This document shows positions 6,808-16,394 of a stretch of DNA of 16,394 nt, piece by piece. The DNA is from an uncultured Clostridia bacterium. GTDB taxonomy: Bacteria; Bacillota; Clostridia; Oscillospirales; Oscillospiraceae. Made by a program: the position numbers and the translations under genes. Below the pieces are notes generated by a model. It was not told where the DNA came from. It did no database searches and saw only the letters and a program-made list of their open reading frames with translations. Within the stretch, counting starts at the first letter, position 1, and the number at the start of each line of letters is the position of its first letter. The stretch is taken from positions 1 to 16,394 of the forward strand of contig CAMHRJ010000019.1 in NCBI GenBank assembly GCA_946187475.1. The letters run 5' to 3'.

Positions 6808-8685
6808 ATGCCTGAAATTCAAATTCTCTCCCCCCATGTGGCGGATCTGATCGCCGCCGGCGAGGTGGTGGAGCGGCCCGCCAGCGTGGTGAAGGAGCTT
6901 ATGGAAAATGCCTTCGACGCCGGGGCCAAAAGCGTCACGGTGGAGCTGCGGGGCGGCGGCATGACCTATCTGCGCATCACGGACGACGGCTGCGGCATGT
7001 CCCCCGAGGACGCGGGCATCGCCTTTCTGCGCCACGCCACCAGCAAGCTGCGCACCGCCCGGGACCTGGAGGCCATCGGCACCCTGGGCTTCCGGGGCGA
7101 GGCGCTGGCCGCCATCAGTGCCGTGAGCCGCATCGAGCTCACCACCCGCCGCCGGGAATCGGCCAGCGGAACCCGCATGACCCTCTCCGCCGGAGAGATC
7201 GAAAGCATGTACGAGACCGGCTGCGCCGAGGGCACCACCATCATCGTGAAAGACCTGTTTTACAATACGCCTGCCCGCCTGAAATTCATGAAATCCGACC
7301 GGGCCGAGGGCAGCGCCTGCGTCCAGGCGGCCTTCCGCTGCGCTCTGGGCCGGCCCGACGTCTCCGTCCGCTGCATCCGGGACGGGGAGGAGCAGTTTTT
7401 CTCCCCCGGGGACAGCCGCATGGAGTCCTGCGTCTACAGTCTGCTGGGCCGGGAAGAGGCCAAAAACATGCTGGCCTGCTCCGGAGAAAACGAGGGCGTG
7501 ACCGTCACAGGCTTCGTCAGCTCTCCCGCCGCGGGCAAGGGCAATCGCGCCCGGCAGTTTTTCTTCTGCAACGGCCGCGTCATCCGCTCCCAGGCCCTGC
7601 AGGCGGCGCTGGAGCAGGCCTATAAAAACACACTGCTGGTGGGAAAATTCCCCGCCTGCGTCTTGTATCTCACCCTCTCCAACGCCGCCGTGGACGTGAA
7701 CGTCCACCCGGCCAAGACCGAGGTGAAGTTCACCCGGGAGCGGGAGGTCTTCGACGCGGTGTATTACGCCGTCCGCTCCGCCCTGGACGGAGAGCAGCGC
7801 ACCGCCGAGGTGCAGGTTTCCCCCGCCACGCAAAAGAAGGCGGAGCCCCGTTCGGACTTTTACCAGACCATGACCAGCGCGGAGTTTCGCGCCCGGCAGG
7901 GGAGCGCGAATTACGCTCCCGCCCGCACCTACCAGACCCATACCCCCCGGCCCGAGACGTCTTTGCGCTCGCCTTCCGCGGCGCCCCGGCCGGCGTACAC
8001 CCCCGCACCGCCCATGCCACGGCCGGCAGCGCCGAAGCCGGAACCGAAAAGGGAGCCCACGCCCGTCCAGACCGCCATGGAGCAGTTCCCGGAGCACGCG
8101 GTAGACCAGGCGCCGGAGGTCCCCGCCCGGTTCATCGGGGAGGCCATGCACACCTACATCCTGGTGGAAAAGGGCGAGACCCTGGTGCTCATCGACAAGC
8201 ACGCCGCCCACGAGCGCATCAATTTTGACCGGCTCTCGGCCCAGACCGAGCCCCTCATGAGCCAGACCCTGCTTTCTCCGGTGCCCTTCGACGCGGCGGA
8301 CGCCGACGCCGAGGTGCTCCGCGCCCAGCTGCCGCTGCTGGAGGAGATGGGCTTCGAGCTGGAGGAACTCAGCGGCGACAGCTATCTGATCCGGGCGGTC
8401 CCGGCCCTCATCCGGGAGCAGGATGCGGCGGCAGCTCTGGAGGAGATCTGCGCCGACCTGCGCCACGGCGGCCTCCTGGACCCCCGGGCCGCCCGAAACG
8501 AGATCCTCAAGACCGTCTCCTGCAAGGCCGCCATCAAGGCCGGCTGGCAGACGGAGCCTCAGGAGCTTCTGAAGCTGGCGGAGGCGGTGCTCTCCGGCCA
8601 GGTGAAATACTGCCCCCACGGCCGCCCTGTGGCCGTGACCATGACGCGAAAAGAGCTGGACAAGCTGTTTTTGCGGATCGTTTGA
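6808..8685 (+). CDS. mutL: DNA mismatch repair protein MutL
   Basis: This 625-residue mismatch-repair ATPase links MutS recognition to strand incision. The N-terminal GHKL ATPase shows KELMENAFDAGA (29-40), TDDGCGM (58-64) and GFRGEAL (94-100), then DVNVHPAK in the transducer domain (296-303). A Pro/Ala-rich linker runs from about 336 to 435. The C-terminal domain has the endonuclease-type motifs DKHAAHE (463-469), SCKAAIKAG (571-579) and CPHGRP (602-607). This makes it a nicking MutL, as expected in bacteria without MutH. The usual DQHA(X)2E(X)4E motif here reads DKHA..E....D, with Lys464 and Asp474 at two positions. The gene is divergent from miaB and ends at the shared hairpin before the DUF4097 gene. 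Confidence 0.97.
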   Translation: MPEIQILSPHVADLIAAGEVVERPASVVKELMENAFDAGAKSVTVELRGGGMTYLRITDDGCGMSPEDAGIAFLRHATSKLRTARDLEAIGTLGFRGEALAAISAVSRIELTTRRRESASGTRMTLSAGEIESMYETGCAEGTTIIVKDLFYNTPARLKFMKSDRAEGSACVQAAFRCALGRPDVSVRCIRDGEEQFFSPGDSRMESCVYSLLGREEAKNMLACSGENEGVTVTGFVSSPAAGKGNRARQFFFCNGRVIRSQALQAALEQAYKNTLLVGKFPACVLYLTLSNAAVDVNVHPAKTEVKFTREREVFDAVYYAVRSALDGEQRTAEVQVSPATQKKAEPRSDFYQTMTSAEFRARQGSANYAPARTYQTHTPRPETSLRSPSAAPRPAYTPAPPMPRPAAPKPEPKREPTPVQTAMEQFPEHAVDQAPEVPARFIGEAMHTYILVEKGETLVLIDKHAAHERINFDRLSAQTEPLMSQTLLSPVPFDAADADAEVLRAQLPLLEEMGFELEELSGDSYLIRAVPALIREQDAAAALEEICADLRHGGLLDPRAARNEILKTVSCKAAIKAGWQTEPQELLKLAEAVLSGQVKYCPHGRPVAVTMTRKELDKLFLRIV

Positions 8686-8710
8686 CCCGCTGTTTTCAAA
8701 GGAAAATGAC

Positions 8711-8747
8711 AAAAAGCGCGCTGCGAAACTGCAGCGCGCTTGCTTTT
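8711..8747. terminator. Bidirectional terminator between mutL and the DUF4097 gene
   Basis: A perfect 10-bp stem AGCGCGCTGC (8715-8724) and GCAGCGCGCT (8731-8740) with a six-base loop is flanked by AAAAA on the left and TGCTTTTTT on the right. It can therefore end transcription from both convergent genes. The stem is the same sequence as the thiT terminator at 531-553. Confidence 0.9.
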
Positions 8748-8753
8748 TTGGAT

Positions 8754-9503
8754 TCAGCCGCCGAAGGTGACGGTGATGTCGCCGGTGTCAGTATTGAGAA
8801 ACACGGGGATGCTGCCGCCGGTGCTGTACATCTTGCCCTGCGCCATGCCGTCCACCGTCACGTCGCCCGTGTCGGTGGTCACCATCAGGGCATAGTCCGC
8901 CAGCGACCCGGTGAAATTCACGTCCAGATCGCCCACATCGCTGGCCACCGTGGCGGAAGCTGTCGTCACCGCCGACAGCGTCACGCTGCCCACGTCGGTC
9001 TCCACCTCCAGAATGCCGGTTGCGGTCACGTTCTCCAGCTTCACGTCACCCACGTCTGTCTCTATGGACAAGTCCGTGAAGGTCAGGTTCCCGATGATCA
9101 CCTCGCCCACGTCCACCTCCAAATCCAGCGCGATCTCCGCCGGGACGGTCAGGGTGATGTACTGCTCCGGGGTGTTGTTGACACCGATGTTCACCGTGTT
9201 TTTCGGCGAATCCCGGAAAGTGAGGACGCCGCCGGTCTCGGTGATCTCCGGTGCCTGCTCCAGGGCGTATTCCAGCGCCCAGGCGTCCCCGGGCTGCACC
9301 GTCACGTTGGCCACGTCCGCGTCGATGACCAGCTTTTCCGGCCCCTCCGGGGCGTAGCTGCCCGTGACCAGCTCTTTGGGCACAGTCTCCACGGTGCCCT
9401 TCTTGAAATCGATGCGGAGGCCGCAGCCGGCAAGGCTCAGGCTGATCGCCGCCGCCAGCAAAACGATTATGACGCGGCCGAGGGTTTTTCCGGTTTTGTT
9501 CAT
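8754..9503 (-). CDS. DUF4097 family beta-strand repeat lipoprotein
   Basis: This 249-residue protein is predicted to be anchored outside the membrane. It has a basic start, a hydrophobic run and the lipobox LAGC with Cys27. The mature part is rich in short beta strands with a recurring Asp-Val/Thr-Gly-Asp/Ser/Glu turn at residues 131, 150, 170, 189, 211 and 239, at first about 20 residues apart. This matches the right-handed beta-helix-like DUF4097/adhesin repeat family, whose molecular role is largely unknown; some members occur with envelope-stress or anti-sigma systems. I use the ATG at 9503, which has AAAGGAGAT 8 bases upstream. A start 16 codons earlier falls inside the promoter. It is transcribed alone and converges with mutL. 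Confidence 0.85.
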   Translation of the reverse strand: MNKTGKTLGRVIIVLLAAAISLSLAGCGLRIDFKKGTVETVPKELVTGSYAPEGPEKLVIDADVANVTVQPGDAWALEYALEQAPEITETGGVLTFRDSPKNTVNIGVNNTPEQYITLTVPAEIALDLEVDVGEVIIGNLTFTDLSIETDVGDVKLENVTATGILEVETDVGSVTLSAVTTASATVASDVGDLDVNFTGSLADYALMVTTDTGDVTVDGMAQGKMYSTGGSIPVFLNTDTGDITVTFGG

Positions 9504-9546
9504 GGTGATATCTCCTTTCCCTGCCTCGGGTCGGATGGTTGTTTGT

Positions 9547-9575
9547 ATCATAGCATGTCGAACGCGCTGCGTCTA
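9547..9575 (-). promoter_or_regulatory. Promoter of the DUF4097 lipoprotein gene
   Basis: On the minus strand an extended -10, TGCTATGAT (TATGAT at 9547-9552), has TAGACG (9570-9575) 17 bases upstream. A perfect TTGACA (9595-9600) lies further upstream without a good matching -10. Confidence 0.55.
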
Positions 9576-9665
9576 CCCATTGCGTCATCCACTTTGTCAA
9601 CCGCCGGCTGCAATCGCATTGGAAAATGCGGAAGATGAGATACAAATATGAATTCAGCGTCGGGA

Positions 9666-9877
9666 TGAAGTCGAGCGAAAGGCTTCCCCTTCCAGGGGAA
9701 GCTGGCTCGCGCAGCGAGACTGATGAGGTGGTCTTATCGCCGCGTCAGCGGCAGCTTTATAAATTGCCGGAGTTTATTCTTCCGGCATTTTCATATGGTT
9801 GCGGCTTACGCCGCCATGGGACACCCCTCATCCACCGCAAGCGGTCCCCCTTCCCCCTGAGGGGGAAGGCTTCGCTT
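9666..9877. repeat. 200-bp palindromic repeat element, copy 2 (inverted relative to positions 1-197)
   Basis: Read on the minus strand this copy matches 1-197 closely, with only two differences in the first 90 shared bases. It extends further left than the window allows for copy 1, so its ends can be seen: AGCGAAAGGCTTCCCC at 9674-9689 and, reversed, AGCGAAGCCTTCCCC at about 9862-9876, imperfect inverted ends. Internal hairpins include 9706-9718 (CTCGC/GCGAG), 9765-9787 (TGCCGGA/TCCGGCA) and 9801-9814 (a GTAA loop on the minus strand). It lies between the DUF4097 promoter and the tetR stop, and its left-end hairpins could end tetR transcription. The 45 bases from 9878 to the tetR stop hold nothing else I recognise. 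Confidence 0.82.
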
Positions 9878-9922
9878 TATCCATCAGCCCGATAAATACC
9901 AATTCCTTACCGCGCCCTGCGC

Positions 9923-10465
9923 TCATCCCTCCGGGAAGAACATGAGCTCCATGGCCTTGCCGATGGCGCCGTAGACCTGCTGCAGCACCTGGTCGGCAGA
10001 CTCGGTCTTTCCGTGCTCCACCCAGGCGGTGAGGATGCCCATCATGCCGGAGCAGATGATGGCCGCGAAATAGTCAAACTGCTTCTGATCGTCCGCCATG
10101 GCCCGCATTTCCTCCAAATCCGAGGCACTGCGGCGGAAGCTGTCATAGAGGATGTCCGTCCGGTGGATGCGCACCAGAGTCTCCAGCACCAGACTGTTCT
10201 TCGACCAGTAGCGGAACACCGCCTCGGGGATGGTGCCCTCCACCTGGCGAAAAGCCTCGGCAAAGCCCTCATCGCACAGCAGCGCCAGCACGTCCTCCAG
10301 CCGGTCGAAGGCCCGGTAGAAGGTGCTTCGGCTCACGGAGGACACCCGCTGCACATCCGTTATAGTGATCTGCTCGAAGGGCTTTTCCTCCAGCAGCTGC
10401 AGCACCGCCTCGGTGATCAGCCGGGCCGAGGCGCGGGTGCGTTTTTCCGGTTTGATGTGATACAT
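9923..10465 (-). CDS. TetR/AcrR family transcriptional regulator
   Basis: This is a 180-residue, all-helical, one-component regulator. The N-terminal DNA-binding domain runs from about residue 9 to 56, with the helix-turn-helix ITITDVQRVSSVSRSTFYRA (33-52), characteristic of TetR. The C-terminal region (about 60-180) is the ligand-binding and dimerisation domain; its ligand cannot be read from sequence. I start at the ATG at 10465 because GGAGG lies five bases before it. Two upstream ATGs in the same frame (10513, 10489) lack ribosome binding sites and fall in the operator region. It is divergent from the EFR1-type gene 97 bases away and likely represses it and itself through the palindrome at 10493-10511. 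Confidence 0.88.
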   Translation of the reverse strand: MYHIKPEKRTRASARLITEAVLQLLEEKPFEQITITDVQRVSSVSRSTFYRAFDRLEDVLALLCDEGFAEAFRQVEGTIPEAVFRYWSKNSLVLETLVRIHRTDILYDSFRRSASDLEEMRAMADDQKQFDYFAAIICSGMMGILTAWVEHGKTESADQVLQQVYGAIGKAMELMFFPEG

Positions 10466-10492
10466 TTCCGCCTCCGATGTTTCATTCATTTC

Positions 10493-10511
10493 GATACACT
10501 TGTATTGTATC
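10493..10511. promoter_or_regulatory. Candidate TetR-type operator in the divergent promoter region
   Basis: GATACA and TGTATC form a perfect 6-bp inverted repeat around seven bases. The right arm overlaps TACAAT on the minus strand (10504-10509), a likely -10 of the regulator gene. The middle overlaps the -35 of the gene on the other side. This placement fits a repressor site serving both genes; binding is inferred. Confidence 0.6.
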
Positions 10512-10529
10512 ACAGGGTGGTGCTAGAAT
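10500..10529 (+). promoter_or_regulatory. Promoter of the EFR1-type gene
   Basis: An extended -10, TGCTAGAAT (TAGAAT at 10524-10529, five of six to consensus), follows TTGTAT (10500-10505) with an 18-base spacer. The ribosome binding site AAAGGAG is at 10548-10554, eight bases before the ATG. Confidence 0.65.
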
Positions 10530-10562
10530 GCAAGTAATCCAAATAATAAAGGAGCGGATATC

Positions 10563-11348
10563 ATGCACGAAAACGTCATTTTCTTCTGGTCCGGCACCGG
10601 CAACTGCCTGGACATGGCGAAGAACATCGCCAAGGCCATGGGCGGCGCAGACCTCATCAGCCTGCGCAAAAAGCCCGAGGTCACCGACGTCCGCAGCGCC
10701 AAGCGCGTGGGCTTCGTGTTCCCCTGCCACGGCGGCGGCGCGCCCAAGGACTTCCTGGAGCACGCCAAGCTCCTGCAGGTGAGCCCGGAGAGCTACGTCT
10801 TCGGCGTCAGCCAGAGCGCCAGCTATCCCGGCATCGGCCTGTCTGACCTGAACCGCATCATCCCCCTGAATTACTGGAAGGCCGTGACCCACCAGTGCAC
10901 CTGCATTTGGCTGTTCCCCCACCAGCTGATGGTGCCGCTGATGACCCCGAAGATGGCCCAGAAGCGGTCGGAGAAGCTCTCCAAAAAGATCGCGGCGGAC
11001 GTTCTGGCGGGGAAGGTCTCCAAGCGGGAAAAGCCCTCCCGCGTGTTCCTCAACGCCGGCGAGAACGCGGCCTGGCCCATGATCGTGAAGCTGAAGGCCA
11101 AGGGCTTCAAGGTCAGCGACAAGTGCGTGGGCTGCGGCACCTGCGTGAAGGTATGTCCTCGCGGCAACATCCAGCTGAAGGGCGGCAAGGCCGTCATCGG
11201 CACGGACTGCATCCAGTGCCTGGGCTGCCTGCAGTACTGCCCCGCCGAGGCCATCAGCCTGGGCAAAGTCACGGACAAACGCGAGCACTACTACAACAAG
11301 AACGTCACCATCCACGAGCTCACCAGCGAGAAGCTGGAAGTGCGGTAA
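10563..11348 (+). CDS. EFR1-family protein: flavodoxin fold fused to two 4Fe-4S ferredoxin clusters
   Basis: This 261-residue cytoplasmic redox protein begins with a flavodoxin-like domain (residues 1 to about 160), whose FMN-phosphate loop is WSGTGNCLDMAK (9-20). It ends in a bacterial ferredoxin domain with two complete CxxCxxCxxxCP motifs: Cys188, 191, 194, 198 and Cys216, 219, 222, 226. That arrangement is the EFR1 family, thought to transfer electrons between FMN and iron-sulfur centres. The partner enzyme is not in the window. It is the only gene of its transcript, faces the TetR gene across a shared operator, and so is probably induced by whatever the regulator senses. Its stop is followed by a repeat element rather than another gene. 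Confidence 0.9.
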   Translation: MHENVIFFWSGTGNCLDMAKNIAKAMGGADLISLRKKPEVTDVRSAKRVGFVFPCHGGGAPKDFLEHAKLLQVSPESYVFGVSQSASYPGIGLSDLNRIIPLNYWKAVTHQCTCIWLFPHQLMVPLMTPKMAQKRSEKLSKKIAADVLAGKVSKREKPSRVFLNAGENAAWPMIVKLKAKGFKVSDKCVGCGTCVKVCPRGNIQLKGGKAVIGTDCIQCLGCLQYCPAEAISLGKVTDKREHYYNKNVTIHELTSEKLEVR

Positions 11349-11369
11349 AAGCATCTCCGTTTGTAAAGA

Positions 11370-11590
11370 ATGTCATTGCGAACCAGCCCGCAGGCTGGTG
11401 TGGCAATTCGCATCCCCCTGCGGCGGGGTTGCGTCTATGAACACGTAAGTGCTTAAGGATTCGCCTAAATCAAGGAAAATCTCTCAATCTGCCATGCAGA
11501 GAACGGATTGCCACGTCAGCGAACGCATGGCTCCATCGACCAAATCAAAGATTTGGGATGTCGCGCAGCTTCGCTTCCTCGCAATGACAT
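11370..11590. repeat. MITE-like element of about 221 bp with perfect 12-bp terminal inverted repeats
   Basis: The ends ATGTCATTGCGA (11370-11381) and TCGCAATGACAT (11579-11590) are perfect inverted copies. Inside, a second inverted pair, GTGTGGCAATTCG (about 11399-11411) and CGGATTGCCACGTCA (about 11505-11519), gives a nested structure. Short hairpins occur as well, such as CCAGCC/GGCTGG near 11383-11398 and CCAAATC/GATTTGG near 11540-11556. There is no coding sequence or transposase. The element fills most of the 302-bp gap between the convergent EFR1-type gene and rnhA. No clear target-site duplication is seen. Confidence 0.78.
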
Positions 11591-11615
11591 CCTATTTTAG
11601 ACTTTCAAAAACTTT

Positions 11616-11640
11616 CCCTCCGATGCGATGCATCGGAGGG
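11616..11640 (-). terminator. Intrinsic terminator after rnhA
   Basis: A perfect 11-bp stem CCCTCCGATGC/GCATCGGAGGG with a GAT loop lies eleven bases past the rnhA stop. It is followed on the minus strand by AAAGTTTTTG. It closes the gyrB-gyrA-rnhA transcript; a T-rich stretch on the plus side may let it work in both directions. Confidence 0.85.
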
Positions 11641-11650
11641 ATTCTTCCTT

Positions 11651-12081
11651 TTATGCGTATTTTTCCCGCTCCTGAACGGCCAGGGCGTCACAGCGGTTGT
11701 TGTATTCGTTCTCCGCGTGGCCCTTGACCCAGTGGACGGTGACATCGTGCTTCTGGAGCAGGGCGTCCAGGGTCTGCCAGAGATCGGGGTTTTTCAGCGG
11801 GCCTTCCTTCCGGCGCCAGCCCTTGGTTTTCCAGCTCTGGAGCCAGCCCTGGTTGACGGCGTTGGCGATGTACTGGCTGTCGGTGTAGAGATCCACCTTG
11901 CAGGGCTCCTTCAGCCGTTCCAGCCCCTGGATCACGCCGGTGAGCTCCATGCGGTTGTTGGTGGTGTCCGCCTCGCCGCCGGAGAGAGTAAGCTCATGGC
12001 TGCCGTATTTCAGAATGGCTGCCCAGCCCCCGGGTCCGGGGTTGCCGGAGCAGGCGCCGTCGGTGTAGAGGGTGACGGCCT

Positions 12082-12085
<4 letters not shown>
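11651..12085 (-). CDS. rnhA: Ribonuclease HI
   Basis: This 144-residue type 1 RNase H degrades the RNA strand of RNA-DNA hybrids (R-loops, primer remnants). All active-site residues are visible: Asp9 in TDGACSGNPGPGG, Glu47 in NNRMEL, Asp69 in YTDSQY, His123 in WVKGH and Asp133 in NNRCDALA. The basic region KTKGWRRKEG (87-96) corresponds to the handle that grips the hybrid. Its ATG overlaps the gyrA stop as ATGA, so translation is probably coupled to gyrA. The gene is followed by a strong terminator and is last in the operon. Confidence 0.96.
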
Positions 12086-14643
<2,558 letters not shown>

Positions 14644-14658
14644 TGGATCTTCGCCTCC

Positions 14659-16394
<1,736 letters not shown>

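Noticed and set aside
6766..8712. 648-codon minus-strand frame opposite mutL
   Set aside because: Shadow of MutL, whose motifs are complete on the plus strand.
11349..11650. tRNA or small RNA gene between the EFR1-type gene and rnhA
   Set aside because: No cloverleaf or T-loop signature; the sequence is accounted for by the inverted-repeat element and the rnhA terminator.

Overview
The window is a GC-rich chromosomal segment of a low-to-mid complexity housekeeping region. I read it as an Oscillospiraceae-like member of the Clostridia. The basis is strong AGGAGG-type ribosome binding sites, an ECF-type ThiT under a TPP riboswitch, a MutS/MutL/MiaB cluster, an EFR1-type flavodoxin/ferredoxin and a DUF4097 lipoprotein. 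The assignment is an inference from gene content; no rRNA or tRNA is present to fix it. Twelve protein genes are supported: eleven complete and one (gyrB) cut by the right edge. Many long open frames on opposite strands are shadows of these genes, as expected at this GC content.

Layout, left to right. Positions 1-530 hold no gene, only two MITE-like repeat elements. Next is thiT (minus strand) with its own promoter, TPP riboswitch and riboswitch terminator. Upstream of it lies a minus-strand series: miaB, a DUF559 nuclease-like gene, mutS and a CPBP membrane protease. mutL is divergent from miaB and converges on a DUF4097 lipoprotein gene; a shared hairpin terminator lies between them. A TetR-family regulator and a flavodoxin/4Fe-4S protein (EFR1 family) form a divergent pair around a palindromic operator candidate. 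Finally a minus-strand gyrB-gyrA-rnhA operon ends at a terminator, and rnhA overlaps gyrA by four bases.

Functional themes are DNA integrity and topology (MutS, MutL, gyrase, RNase HI, possibly the DUF559 nuclease), tRNA modification (MiaB), thiamine uptake under riboswitch control, and a small regulator/redox-protein pair.

The least ordinary content is in the intergenic DNA. A family of palindromic modules occurs at least seven times. Its form is a conserved CAGTC flank, a short self-complementary core of variable sequence, a conserved CCAGCT, and a second hairpin with a three-base loop. Some copies are part of larger elements of about 200 bp. One 200-bp element is present as inverted copies at positions 1-197 and 9666-9877, bracketing the thiT-to-DUF4097 block. 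Differences between copies tend to keep the hairpins intact. The modules also bracket the DUF559 gene between miaB and mutS. I cannot say whether this repeat family already has a name.
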